From NCBI RefSeq assembly GCF_039812505.1, contig NZ_JBDIAQ010000006.1, positions 1 to 64,000 on the forward strand: a stretch of 64,000 nt of DNA, read 5' to 3'. Below the pieces are notes generated by a model. That model saw nothing but the letters and a program-made list of their open reading frames with translations, ran no database searches and was not told the origin of the DNA. Source of the DNA: Intrasporangium_A sp039812505. Lineage in GTDB: Bacteria > Actinomycetota > Actinomycetes > Actinomycetales > Dermatophilaceae. This document shows, in pieces, positions 1 through 7,874 of this stretch. Position 1 is the first letter of the stretch; each line of letters starts with the position of its first letter. Position numbers and translations under genes: made by a program.

Positions 1-41
1 CTGAACCGCCTCCCACGAATGCACCAGGAGGGGTCGTCTTT

Positions 42-239
42 ATGGCCCCGTTCGACCCAGATCTGGGCCTGTGGTTCGCGTACCTCCGCCGTGGTGACGA
101 CGTCGAACGGTTCGAGGGATCACGAATGGTGGTAAGGCAGTGGGTAAAGGCCCAGAACGTGGCTCAGCGTTGGGTCTTCGACGTCAACCGTGGAGCCTAC
201 CTTTCCTGGCAGCTTCCACCTCGGCCCGGTGCCACATGA
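42..239 (+). CDS. small hypothetical protein (65 aa), doubtful
   Basis: An ATG follows an AGGAGG-like site (about 27-32) at a normal distance, and the first half of the frame has the G/C third-position bias of real genes here; the second half does not. I recognise no domain. It has several tryptophans and no signal peptide or membrane segment. The surroundings are gene remnants on the other strand, so this could be chance or the 3' part of a decayed locus. The good ribosome binding site is the main support. Confidence 0.3.
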   Translation: MAPFDPDLGLWFAYLRRGDDVERFEGSRMVVRQWVKAQNVAQRWVFDVNRGAYLSWQLPPRPGAT

Positions 240-294
240 GCGCTCCCTCCTGCGCATCGAGGGACACATCCCCCACCTCCCCCAGCCTCGGTGC

Positions 295-477
295 TCAGTG
301 CCACCCAGCGCCCGCCGGGTCGGACGGGGTGGAACCACCCTGAATGGTGTATGTCGCGTTGGACTGGCGCTTGTACTTGATGGACTTCGCATGGACGTAC
401 CACTCGCCTGGGTAGGCACTTGAAGGGTCGTGCCAACCCACCTCGACCGCGGCGGTGGGCTGCTGGATGCTCTCGTA
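295..477 (-). pseudogene. C-terminal fragment of a secreted-type protein
   Basis: Reading the minus strand from 477 gives about 60 codons of plausible protein rich in Tyr, Lys and Ser (for example SSAYPGEWYVHAKSIKYKRQ) ending at TGA 297-295. Immediately upstream, at 480-478, is an in-frame TGA, and no start codon or ribosome binding site precedes the fragment. The composition (aromatic, Ser/Thr-rich, less GC-biased) resembles small exported actinobacterial proteins and the next fragment upstream (516-833), with which it shares an S-A-Y-P-G segment. I read it as a truncated remnant; the family is unknown to me. Confidence 0.45.
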
Positions 478-515
478 TCAATAGACGTTAGGGGCACGTT
501 AGGGGCGGCAACCCA

Positions 516-833
516 TTAATTGAGCGTCTGAACGTTGTCGGGATCATTGTAGACGCTGAACTGGCGTGGGCTCTGGCTGTTGCCGCCGGGGTAGGCCGCT
601 GAAAGATACAAGATCTCCCGATTGATCCAGCTCAGGCGGTTGCCGCGATTGTTGGTCTTGAAACTGGCCGAAGAAACGGTGAACTTGGCCCCTGCCGTCA
701 CCGTTTTGAACGAGAAACTCATTGTCCCTAGGTTCGTCTTGCCATACCCGTATGATCCCGAGCTGAGGCTGAAACTCGTCCGATAGTTGTCAACCTCGCT
801 CCAACAACCCTTGACTGTGCAGTGTCCCGCCCC
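516..833 (-). pseudogene. C-terminal remnant of a secreted-type protein fused to the SRPBCC remnant
   Basis: The open frame that carries the end of the SRPBCC homology continues, from about residue 31 of the frame starting at 923, into about 105 residues that do not look like SRPBCC: Ser/Thr/Tyr/Phe-rich, beta-type sequence such as TMSFSFKTVTAGAKFTVSSA, ending DPDNVQTLN before the stop at 516. Base composition drops at the junction. The simplest reading is a deletion or recombination that joined the middle of one gene to the tail of another. It is vaguely like the intact secreted protein at 26378-26800, but that relation is weak. Confidence 0.45.
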
Positions 834-1139
834 GCTGACCCGGTCCGGGTCGGTCTCGACGTGCCATCTGGTGTCGATGTCCCAGCTGAAGCAGACCCGA
901 TGCGGAGGCTCGTAGACGAGCACCCGGGCTCACCGGCACTCGGTGCCGTCGACGCCGCGGTCGATGATGTGGCCGACGACGAACGGCTCGAACACCAGCT
1001 CGACCAGCGGCGCTCCGAGAATGTGCCTGTCCTCGTCCCACCAGGTTCCGATCTCTGCGGCGAACATCTGGAACGCCCGGGCGACCGGCCCGGCGACCTC
1101 GGTCAAGACACGGACGGTCGTCGCGTGGATGATTGTCAC
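834..1139 (-). pseudogene. AHSA1/SRPBCC-domain protein, interrupted and truncated
   Basis: The frame starts at ATG 1139 and reads like an Aha1/SRPBCC hydrophobic-ligand-binding protein (GTWWDEDRHILGAP, then VVGHIIDRGVDGTECR). A TGA at 932-930 interrupts it. The same frame continues directly with ARVLVYEPPHRVCFSWDI and VETDPDRVS, the next conserved segment of this family, where the interrupted position is normally Trp. So this is a TGG to TGA nonsense change, not a frameshift. Homology then stops near 833, about midway through a typical 150-residue protein. The start overlaps the ArsR stop by ATGA, the usual layout of ArsR/SRPBCC pairs. Very likely nonfunctional. Confidence 0.75.
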
Positions 1140-1396
1140 GGGGTCTCCTCACCATGTTCGACGGCCTCGCGGAACGAGTCGAGGGACCTGCGCCAGAAGC
1201 TGTCGAAGTAGGAGGGGATGATCGATAGCGGGTCGCGATCGACGACGCGGTAGATGCGGCTCACGCCTTCGGCGTGGTCGTGGAACAGGCCCACGGACTT
1301 GAGGACCTGCAGGTGCTGCGAGACGGCCGAGCGGCTGATCGGTAGACCGCGGGCCAGGTCGCTGACCGACGAGGGCTGCTCGACCAGGCGTTCCAT
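1136..1396 (-). CDS. ArsR-family HTH regulator, N-terminus probably lost by frameshift
   Basis: The 86-residue frame from ATG 1396 contains the ArsR winged helix: VSDLARGLPISRSAVSQHLQVLKSVGLF, then a wing and a C-terminal helix. Intact family members have about 20 more residues including a first helix. That helix is encoded upstream in the same frame (ALLDAIAEPTHRVI), but a TAA at about 1448-1446 blocks it. The ATG at 1452, in the next frame, would restore the normal start if one base were inserted after its third codon's AA. So either a shortened protein starts at 1396 or the gene is frameshifted at about 1446. Its partner SRPBCC gene is also broken, which favours decay. Confidence 0.6.
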   Translation of the reverse strand: MERLVEQPSSVSDLARGLPISRSAVSQHLQVLKSVGLFHDHAEGVSRIYRVVDRDPLSIIPSYFDSFWRRSLDSFREAVEHGEETP

Positions 1397-1444
1397 GATG
1401 ACGCGGTGGGTGGGCTCCGCGATCGCGTCCAGAAGGGCAGATGC

Positions 1445-1458
1445 TTAGCCATTGCTAA
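1445..1458. promoter_or_regulatory. inverted repeat, probable ArsR operator
   Basis: TTAGC-CATT-GCTAA is a perfect 5-bp inverted repeat that overlaps the presumed original start codon of the ArsR gene; a further GCTAA half-site lies about 15 bp away near 1471. ArsR proteins of SRPBCC pairs usually bind palindromes over their own promoter, so autoregulation is the natural reading. Inference from position and symmetry only. Confidence 0.5.
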
Positions 1459-1786
1459 CGTAAGTAGGCGCTAACGCATCGCGTCGTCAAGCGGCACAAG
1501 CCATGCCGGGTGCGCAGCAGCGGCGAGCCCGGAAGTGACCGCACCCGGTCGCCGGATGTTCGCAAGGACACATCAAGTCCGGCGCTGCGCCTGGCCCTGA
1601 ACACGCGGCGGCACCGGCCGCAGGCACTTGTTGTGTCCTTACGTACGGCCCGGGCCGGTCGAGGCGGACCCGCCTCACCGGACGCGACCCCACCGGGGAC
1701 CGCCCGCGTCGTATCAACGAGCCCCGCCCCGCCTCTGATCGCTGTCCCTCCCCGACTCGAGGGAGCGGTCCACTAGGAGGAAACAC
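1459..1786. other. intergenic region with a long inverted repeat (arms 1564-1578 and 1626-1640)
   Basis: No convincing gene lies between the ArsR promoter and the cysteine peptidase. The arms AAGGACACATCAAGT and ACTTGTTGTGTCCTT match at 14 of 15 positions when folded and are separated by 47 nt. It could be a large RNA stem ahead of the peptidase mRNA or a paired binding site. A GGAGG sequence at about 1777-1781 is the peptidase ribosome binding site. Confidence 0.5.
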
Positions 1787-2902
1787 ATGCCCGGAAAGGA
1801 TCGCGTCGACGTCGGCGCCGTACAGCGCGAGCTCGAGACGCAGAACCATCCCTGGGAGGCGGCCGAGAACCACCTCACCCGCCTGAGCAGCAGCGAGCGG
1901 GCCCGGCGGCTCGGTGTCCCGCTGCCCGACGCGGAGCACCTTGCCCTGCTGGAGCAGCGCGCCGTCCGGCTGCGGGCCAGCCTGCTCGAGGGGCCGAGCG
2001 CAGGGGCCGCGGGGCTGCCCGCCGCCTTCGACCTGCGCAACGTCGGGGGGCTGAGCTACGTCAGCGGCATCCGGGACCAGGGCGCGTGCGGCTCCTGCGT
2101 CGCGTTCGGGTCGGTCGCGACCATGGAGGGCACCGCCCGCTACCAGCGGCGCATGCCCACGCTCGACTCCGACTTCTCCGAGGCGCACCTGTACTACGGC
2201 TGGGGCTCGACGGTCGGCGTCACCTGCGACACCGGGTGGATGCCGATGCCGGCCCTCACCTTCGCCACCAACGACGGCATCTGCTTCGAGGCCGAGTGGG
2301 CCTACACGGCCGGCAACACCAATGGCGGCTCCGCCCCGGCGAACTGGCAGCAGCACCGCGCCAAGGCCACCGGCACCGTCGACCTGACCAACAAGGTGGA
2401 CGAGATCAAGGCGCACCTGACCACCGTCGGGCCGGTGACCGGCTGTTTCGTCGTCTACACCGACTTCTTCAGCTACAAGTCCGGGGTGTACAAGCAGACC
2501 ACCGGCAAGCAGGAGGGCGGCCACTGTGTGGCCATCGTCGGCTACGACGACGCCCAGCAGGCCTGGATCATCAAGAACAGCTGGGGCACCGGCTGGGGGA
2601 TGGGCGGCTACGGGCTGATCGCCTACGGCCAGTGCTACATCGACACCTGGTCGAACGTCGCGGTGACCGGTGTGAACCTGCGCGCCTGGACCACCGCGAA
2701 GAAGGTCATCGGGGGCTACAGCACCGGCCAGGACCGCAACGGCTGGGTCTACGTGCAGGACGTCGGCTGGCTCCACGTCGGCGGCACCACCGGGACCGCG
2801 CACGTGGCGATGTTCGCCGACCTGCTGACCGCCAAGGAGAAGAGCGCCTTCGTCAACGCCTACTCCGACGACGGCACCATCAAGACCGTCTACGCCTACT
2901 GA
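1787..2902 (+). CDS. papain-like C1-family cysteine peptidase with unusual C-terminal domain
   Basis: 371 residues. The papain catalytic set is complete: oxyanion Gln98 and nucleophile Cys104 in QGACGSC, His246 in GGHCVAIVGY, Asn264 in NSWGTGWG. The N-terminal 75 residues are charged and could be a pro-segment. After the catalytic domain (about 78-295) comes a domain of about 70 residues (305-371) that recurs as the C-terminal half of the next protein. There is no signal peptide or membrane segment, so the enzyme appears cytoplasmic or released by a non-Sec route. ATG 1787 follows AGGAGG. Thirteen bases separate it from the next gene; a chagasin-like inhibitor follows, so the three genes probably form one regulated proteolytic unit. 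Confidence 0.9.
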   Translation: MPGKDRVDVGAVQRELETQNHPWEAAENHLTRLSSSERARRLGVPLPDAEHLALLEQRAVRLRASLLEGPSAGAAGLPAAFDLRNVGGLSYVSGIRDQGACGSCVAFGSVATMEGTARYQRRMPTLDSDFSEAHLYYGWGSTVGVTCDTGWMPMPALTFATNDGICFEAEWAYTAGNTNGGSAPANWQQHRAKATGTVDLTNKVDEIKAHLTTVGPVTGCFVVYTDFFSYKSGVYKQTTGKQEGGHCVAIVGYDDAQQAWIIKNSWGTGWGMGGYGLIAYGQCYIDTWSNVAVTGVNLRAWTTAKKVIGGYSTGQDRNGWVYVQDVGWLHVGGTTGTAHVAMFADLLTAKEKSAFVNAYSDDGTIKTVYAY

Positions 2903-2914
2903 GGAGACAGCGAC

Positions 2915-3370
2915 ATGCCGAGCAAGACCACGACCACGGCGGCCCCGACGGCCGCGCCCCAGCCGGAGACGACCGCGGACCTCGTCGCCCACGACGGGGC
3001 CCCGCAGCCGCACCCCCTCACCGACGCGGAGCTGAAGCTGCTCACCGACGACGCCGGTCACGCCACCGCCGCCGGTGCAGCGCCGGGGCCGGCCCCGACG
3101 ATGCAGCCACCCCAGGCGGCCTCGGCCGGCCTGCCGGACTCGGCGGGCACGCCGATCACCGGCCAGCAGATCGTGGCGACCTACGCCGAGCAGACCAACC
3201 GCAACGCCTGGGCCTACCTGTCCACTGCGGGCTGGAAGAAGCTGAGCGACCTGACCGACACCGGCTCGACCACGATGACCCTGCTGGCCGCCCACGCCCG
3301 GGCCACCGGCAGCGCACCATACGCCGACGAGAACCCGGCCGGCACCATCGGCACGCTCTACGTCTGGTGA
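2915..3370 (+). CDS. protein sharing the C-terminal domain of the upstream cysteine peptidase
   Basis: 151 residues with no peptidase domain. Residues 1-80 are Thr/Ala/Pro-rich and look disordered. Residues about 82-151 align along their length with the last 70 residues of the preceding peptidase: RNAWAYLSTAGWKKL against RNGWVYVQDVGWLHV, and matching ends GTIGTLYVW and GTIKTVYAY. Start ATG 2915 has GAGG upstream. No signal peptide. The standalone domain may compete with or recruit the peptidase, or bind the same partner. That role is inference; the domain homology is visible in the sequence. Confidence 0.8.
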   Translation: MPSKTTTTAAPTAAPQPETTADLVAHDGAPQPHPLTDAELKLLTDDAGHATAAGAAPGPAPTMQPPQAASAGLPDSAGTPITGQQIVATYAEQTNRNAWAYLSTAGWKKLSDLTDTGSTTMTLLAAHARATGSAPYADENPAGTIGTLYVW

Positions 3371-3403
3371 GCCGACCTGCCCGGTGAGCCGGGCTGCTCC
3401 GAC

Positions 3404-3431
3404 GGCCGACCGTCCAGGGGGACGGTCGGCC
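3404..3431. terminator. 12-bp hairpin between the domain protein and the inhibitor gene
   Basis: GGCCGACCGTCC, loop AGGG, GGACGGTCGGCC: a perfect 12-bp stem with no T-run. It sits 33 bases after the stop at 3370 and 30 bases before the inhibitor start. It may attenuate transcription so that the inhibitor is expressed at a different level, or mark a processing site. Confidence 0.55.
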
Positions 3432-3460
3432 CGAGGGCGTCGAACGAGGCAGGAGACATC

Positions 3461-3772
3461 GTGCAGCACGTGATGACCGAGCCCCGGGACGGGGACCGCG
3501 TCGAGCTCACCCCGGGTGACGAGCTGCTCCTCCGGCTCGCGCAGCAGTCCGGCGGCGGCTACCTGTGGTCCGTCGCCGAGCTGCCCGAGTGCCTGACCGA
3601 GGGCCGGGCGGAGGTGGAGCCGGTCGACCGGGCGTTGCCGGGCCGGGCGCGGACGCTCGCGCTGGGCCTGCACGCCGGCGACCCCGGCTCCGGGGAGGTC
3701 GTCCTGACCCTGCGCCGGCCGTGGGAGTCGGAGCCGACCGAGCGGCGCGTCATCCACGTCGAGGTCCGCTGA
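3461..3772 (+). CDS. chagasin-like (I42-type) cysteine peptidase inhibitor
   Basis: 103 residues, GTG start after GGAGA (about 3451-3455). Chagasins block papain-like enzymes with three loops. Here the first loop is LRLAQQSGGGYLWSV (residues 24-38), keeping GYxW but with NPTTG replaced by QSGGG. The last loop RPWES (86-90) and following strands match the family RPW motif. The middle loop is not clearly recognisable. No signal peptide, like the peptidase next to it, so both would act in the same compartment. Family assignment rests on motif spacing, size and context. Confidence 0.72.
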   Translation: MQHVMTEPRDGDRVELTPGDELLLRLAQQSGGGYLWSVAELPECLTEGRAEVEPVDRALPGRARTLALGLHAGDPGSGEVVLTLRRPWESEPTERRVIHVEVR

Positions 3773-3796
3773 CGCCCGCCCGCCGCCACCCCCCCG

Positions 3797-3837
3797 ATCG
3801 ACAGGGCACCAATCCCGATGGACAGTTCACCACCCCC
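3797..3837 (+). repeat. two units of a 21-nt repeat (also at 39481 and 40291)
   Basis: Two adjacent units, ATCGACAGGGCACCAATCCCG and a degenerate ATGGACAGTTCACCACCCCC, lie between the inhibitor gene and the convergent dehydrogenase gene and overlap the latter's last codons. The same unit forms longer arrays near 39.5 and 40.3 kb, so this is a dispersed repeat family. Confidence 0.7.
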
Positions 3838-5098
3838 GCCGGCGGGTGAAGCGCATCGGGTCGAAGGCCGGCACCCCCGCTGCCGCGCCGTGCGCCACCA
3901 GGTCGGCCACGAGCCGACCGGTCGCGGCACCGAGGCTCAGCCCGAGCATGTTGTGCCCGGTCGCGACGACGATGCGTTCGGCGCCGGGGACACAGCCGAT
4001 CAGCGGCTTGCCGTCGGGGGTCATCGGCCGCGGCCCGACCGCCACGTCGGTGCTGGCGTCCCAGTCGATACCGGTCAGGTATGGCGCCGCCTGCCGTCTC
4101 ATCAGCGCGATCCGCTGCGCGTGGACCCCTTCGCGGGTCCCGTCGAGCTCGACCAGCCCGACGAGCCGCGTCCGGTCGCCCATCGGCGTCACCCCGATGT
4201 GGGTGTCGCCCAGCCGCAGCACGTGCCGCGGCGGGTGCTCGGGGCGGACGGTGAAGCTGTAGCCCTTGCCCGGCGTCACGTAGCCGCGCACCCCCAGCGG
4301 CCGGAGCAGCCGCTCGGACCACGCCCCGGCGGCGATCACGACCCGCCCGGCGCCCCTGACCCCCGCCGGGGTCGCCAGCTCGACCCGCGAACCGCGCTGG
4401 CGCACCGCCCGCACCGGGGCCTGCGTCACGAGGTGCGCCCCGCGCGACAGCGCCGACTCGACCAGCCGGTCCACCAGCCGGGACGGGTCGAGCCACCGGT
4501 CCCCGCGATGGACGAAGCCGAACCGGGCCCGCTCCCCGAGACCCGGCTCGAGCTCGAGCAGCTCCTCCCGCCCGAGCACGCGCTCCGGTGCCGGCGACAG
4601 CCCGCGCCGGGAGACCGCCAGCAGTGCGGCCCGCGACGCCTCGGCCCGCGCCCGGGTCGGGTGCAGCATCAGGAATCCCTCGTCCTGCAGGCCGACCACG
4701 ATGCCCGCACCGACCAGCTCGTCGACCAGCCGAGCGGTCTGCCGGTTCAGCACGTCGAGCTCGTCCCACGACCGCTCGAACCGGCGCCGCCCCGAGCTGA
4801 GCACGAACCGGCCGAGGTAGCCCGCCACGTGCGGCAGCGCGCGGGCGCCGAGGAAGAAGCTGCCGTCATCCGGCCGGACGAGCGAGCGCAGCCCGTCGCG
4901 CACGACCCCCCACGACGGCAGGGGGTCGCTGCGGGCGGGACAGACCCAGCCGCCGTTCACCCGGGCCGCCCCGCCGCCGGCGCCGGCCGCGTCGAGGAGC
5001 GTGACGTCATACCCGCGCTCGAGCAGGTAGTGCGCGCTGAACAGCCCGATCAGCCCGGCGCCGACGACGGTGACGTCGCCGGGCTGACGCGCCGGCAT
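3827..5098 (-). CDS. FAD-dependent D-amino-acid dehydrogenase-like oxidoreductase
   Basis: 423 residues of the DAO/DadA family. The FAD site is VVGAGLIGLFSAHYLLERG (residues 11-29). The substrate-domain signature GKGYSFTV and C-terminal FAD-contact segment GHNMLGLSLGAATGRLVADL are both present. Such enzymes oxidise D-amino acids, or glycine or sarcosine-like amines, to oxo acids, passing electrons to quinone or oxygen. Its ATG overlaps the stop of the ABC ATPase gene (TGATG), so it is the last gene of an amino-acid uptake operon. Import followed by oxidation is therefore likely. The exact substrate cannot be read from the sequence. Confidence 0.85.
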   Translation of the reverse strand: MPARQPGDVTVVGAGLIGLFSAHYLLERGYDVTLLDAAGAGGGAARVNGGWVCPARSDPLPSWGVVRDGLRSLVRPDDGSFFLGARALPHVAGYLGRFVLSSGRRRFERSWDELDVLNRQTARLVDELVGAGIVVGLQDEGFLMLHPTRARAEASRAALLAVSRRGLSPAPERVLGREELLELEPGLGERARFGFVHRGDRWLDPSRLVDRLVESALSRGAHLVTQAPVRAVRQRGSRVELATPAGVRGAGRVVIAAGAWSERLLRPLGVRGYVTPGKGYSFTVRPEHPPRHVLRLGDTHIGVTPMGDRTRLVGLVELDGTREGVHAQRIALMRRQAAPYLTGIDWDASTDVAVGPRPMTPDGKPLIGCVPGAERIVVATGHNMLGLSLGAATGRLVADLVAHGAAAGVPAFDPMRFTRRRGW

Positions 5099-6012
5099 CA
5101 GAGCCCGTGCTCTCCGAGGTCGTCGCGCATCGGCGGCTGTGCGTGCGCCGCCGTCTCGGCCTGCTTGATCCGCCGTCGCTGCTGCTCGTCGGCCCGCTCG
5201 GCCGCGGTGTCCTCGTCGGCGCCCACGTGCGTCGGGTCGAGCACCCGGCTGAGGAAGGTGCGCGTGCGCTGGTGCTGCGGGTTGCCGATGACGTCGTCGG
5301 GGTGACCCTCCTCGACGATGACGCCGCCGTCCATGAAGATGACCCGGTCGGCGACCTCACGCGCGAAGGCCATCTCGTGGGTGACGACCATCATCGTCAT
5401 GCCCTCGGAGGCGAGCCGGCGCATGACCGCCAGCACGTCCCCGACCAGCTCCGGGTCGAGCGCCGAGGTCGGCTCGTCGAAGAGCATCATCTTCGGGTCC
5501 ATCGACAGCGCCCGCGCGATCGCCACGCGCTGCTGCTGGCCACCGGACAGCTGCGCCGGGAAGGCGCCGCTGCGGTCCGCCAGCCCCACCCTGGCCAGGT
5601 TGGCGAGGGCCACCTTGTCGGCCTCGGCCTTGCCCCGCTTGAGCACCACCTTCTGGGCGATCGTGCAGTTGTTCAGCACCGACAGGTGGGCGAAGAGGTT
5701 GAACTGCTGGAAGACCATCCCCATCCGGCTGCGCACCTCGTCGAGGTCGCAGTCGGGGTCGGTGACCTCGACCCCCTCGATGAGGATCTGGCCGCCGCTC
5801 GGGTGCTCGAGCAGGTTGACGCACCGCAGCAGCGTCGACTTGCCGGAGCCGGAGGGGCCGATGACGCAGACCACCTCGCCCTGTCGGATCGAGGTGGTGA
5901 TGTTCTTCAGGACCTCGACCGGGCCGAACGACTTGCGCAGACCGTTGATCTCGACGACGGCCGAGCCGTTCGCCGACGCAGCGGTATGCCGCTGAGCTGG
6001 GTTCGCTGTCAT
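5098..6012 (-). CDS. polar amino-acid ABC transporter ATP-binding protein
   Basis: 304 residues from ATG 6012, chosen because it overlaps the permease stop by ATGA. Walker [10 protein letters not shown] at 52-60, Q-loop FQQFNLF 101-107, signature LSGGQQQ 155-161, Walker B MMLFDE 175-180 and switch VVTHEMAFA match GlnQ/HisP-type subunits of polar amino-acid importers. The C-terminal 60 residues are charged and longer than usual, and resemble no regulatory domain I know. It works with the permease and the lipoprotein encoded upstream. Confidence 0.93.
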   Translation of the reverse strand: MTANPAQRHTAASANGSAVVEINGLRKSFGPVEVLKNITTSIRQGEVVCVIGPSGSGKSTLLRCVNLLEHPSGGQILIEGVEVTDPDCDLDEVRSRMGMVFQQFNLFAHLSVLNNCTIAQKVVLKRGKAEADKVALANLARVGLADRSGAFPAQLSGGQQQRVAIARALSMDPKMMLFDEPTSALDPELVGDVLAVMRRLASEGMTMMVVTHEMAFAREVADRVIFMDGGVIVEEGHPDDVIGNPQHQRTRTFLSRVLDPTHVGADEDTAAERADEQQRRRIKQAETAAHAQPPMRDDLGEHGL

Positions 6013-6833
6013 CGTGCCTTCGCCGTCTTCCGCTCCATGCGCCGCACCAGGAAGGTGAGGGGCAACGTGATGATCAGGTAGCACAGGCCGGCGACGACCA
6101 GTGGGGTCAGGTTCGCGTTGGTGTTCGCCAGGTCGCGGCCGTACTTCGTCAGGTCGAACGAGGTCGCCGACAGCCCGATGATGTAGGCGAGCGAGCTGTC
6201 CTTGACCACGAGGATCAGCTCGTTGGTCAGCGGCGGCATGATGATCCGGAACGCTTGGGGCAGCACGATCTTGCGGGTCGTCGGCCCGGTCGGCATGCCC
6301 AGCGAGCGGGCGGCCTCGACCTGGCCCTTGGGCACCGCCTGGATGCCGGCGCGGATCGTCTCGGACATGTACGCGGCGGCCACGATGCCCAGCGCGGTCC
6401 AGACCGTGCCGTAGATGCCGAACGGGATCTGCATCCCGGGGAAGGCGAGCGGGAGCAGCCCGAAGGCCATCAGCACGACGATCGTGGGCAGTCCCCGGAA
6501 GAACTCGATGTAGATGCCGGCGAGCCAGCGGTAGGGGCCGACGGACGAGAGCCGCATCAGCGCCAGGATGGTGCCGACCACGAGGCCGAGGACGAAGGCG
6601 CCGACCGAGTAGACGATCGTGTTGCGCAGGGCCGTCCCGAGACCCTGGGTCAGGGTGTCCCGGATCATGTCGGTGCGGAAGAAGACCTTCTGGATCTGCG
6701 GGAAGTCCGCGACCGCGATGATCAGGACGAGGACGGCGATCAGGATCGCGTACTGGATCCAGCGGATCCGTTGGGCCCGCTTGCGGGGCGAGCCCTTGCG
6801 CGCTCGCCCCACGGTTGCTGCCGGTGCGGTCAT
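6009..6833 (-). CDS. polar amino-acid ABC transporter permease
   Basis: 274 residues with a basic N-terminus, a first membrane segment at about 25-45, then the HisM/GlnP-type permease domain. The EAA loop is visible as [27 protein letters not shown], quoted in part: EAARSLGMP followed by [15 protein letters not shown]. It probably forms a homodimer, as it is the only permease in the operon. Ten bases separate it from the binding protein stop, and it overlaps the ATPase start. Confidence 0.92.
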   Translation of the reverse strand: MTAPAATVGRARKGSPRKRAQRIRWIQYAILIAVLVLIIAVADFPQIQKVFFRTDMIRDTLTQGLGTALRNTIVYSVGAFVLGLVVGTILALMRLSSVGPYRWLAGIYIEFFRGLPTIVVLMAFGLLPLAFPGMQIPFGIYGTVWTALGIVAAAYMSETIRAGIQAVPKGQVEAARSLGMPTGPTTRKIVLPQAFRIIMPPLTNELILVVKDSSLAYIIGLSATSFDLTKYGRDLANTNANLTPLVVAGLCYLIITLPLTFLVRRMERKTAKAR

Positions 6834-6843
6834 CGACGTGGCC

Positions 6844-7698
6844 TCACGAGAAGGTCGGCATGGTCGCGGGCTCGGAGCCGAACCACTTCTTGTAGCTCGC
6901 CTTGTAGGACCCGTCGGCCACCATCTTCTTCAGCGCGTCGTTGAAGCCCGCCATGATCTTGTCCGCGTTCGCGTCGTTCTTCTGGCCGACGAAGCCGTAC
7001 TGCTCGCCGGTGTCGAACTCCTTGACCACCTGGAAGCCCGCGTTGCTCTGGGCGAAGTTGAGCAGCGGGCCGTTGTCGTTGATGATCGCGTCGACGCGTC
7101 CGGACTGCAGGCCGGCCAGCTGGGTCGGCAGGTCGTCGAAGATGATCATCTCGTAGCCGTTCGCGTCCTTGTTCTTCTCCGCGTAGATCTGGCCGGTGGT
7201 GTCGGTCTGCACGCCCACCTTCTTGCCCTTGAGGCTGGCCAGGTCGGCGACACCGGAGTCCTTCTTGGTCAGCAGCGCCTGGGTCGCGTTGAAGTACGGC
7301 AGCGAGAAGTTGACGGTCTGCTTGCGCTTGTCGGTGATCGTGATCGCGCCCATCGCGATGTCGCACTTCTTGGCGGCGAACACGGCCCCGGAGGTGATCG
7401 AGGCGAACTCGATGTCGACGATCTTCACGTCCGTGGCGCCGAGCTGCTTGGCGGCGGCGTTGGCCAGGTCCATGTCGAAGCCGACGACGTTGCCCGAGTC
7501 GTCCTTGAACTCGAACGGCTTGTAGGACAGGTGCGTGCACACCGTGAGGCTGCCGGGGCTGACGAGCACCGGGCCGCCGGTGGGGTTGGCGGCGGCGCCG
7601 TTGTCGCCGCTGCTGCTGGAACCGCAGGCCGCGAGCGCGAGGGCGGCGAGGCCCACGAGGGCGGCGGAGCGGGCGAGGCGAGGGGTGAACTGCGACAT
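6844..7698 (-). CDS. amino-acid ABC transporter substrate-binding lipoprotein
   Basis: 284 residues from ATG 7698, which follows GGAGG (GGAGGACACCGATG). A lipoprotein signal ends in LAAC with Cys25. The mature part is a family 3 extracellular solute-binding protein: LTVCTHLSYKPFEFKD, GFDMDLANAAAKQLG, SLKGKKVGVQTDTTG. Lipid-anchored outside the membrane, it delivers a small polar amino acid to the permease. It is the first gene of the minus-strand operon that ends in the D-amino-acid dehydrogenase-like gene, and it is divergent from the aminotransferase at 7875. The 176 bases between them must hold both promoters. Confidence 0.92.
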   Translation of the reverse strand: MSQFTPRLARSAALVGLAALALAACGSSSSGDNGAAANPTGGPVLVSPGSLTVCTHLSYKPFEFKDDSGNVVGFDMDLANAAAKQLGATDVKIVDIEFASITSGAVFAAKKCDIAMGAITITDKRKQTVNFSLPYFNATQALLTKKDSGVADLASLKGKKVGVQTDTTGQIYAEKNKDANGYEMIIFDDLPTQLAGLQSGRVDAIINDNGPLLNFAQSNAGFQVVKEFDTGEQYGFVGQKNDANADKIMAGFNDALKKMVADGSYKASYKKWFGSEPATMPTFS

Positions 7699-7874
7699 CG
7701 GTGTCCTCCAGAGTTGACGAGTGTTCGTGAGACTACAGACGGTGGTCCCGTTGCGGAACGATGCCGCACCGGATCGTGACCTTTCCGCCGACGGACCGGC
7801 TGGCGGTCGCCGGTCGTGCGGGCCTCGGGGTCTGTCGAACCGGGCCCCCCGAACTGGTGTGGGATGGTGCAGGC

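Noticed and set aside
930..1139. independent 69-aa protein
   Set aside because: The same frame continues with family homology after the TGA, so it is the front part of an interrupted SRPBCC gene.
1487..3757. 756-aa minus-strand open frame opposite the peptidase cassette
   Set aside because: It is a GC-driven shadow: Arg/Gly/Ala-rich, no domain, while the plus strand has three genes with clear motifs and ribosome binding sites.
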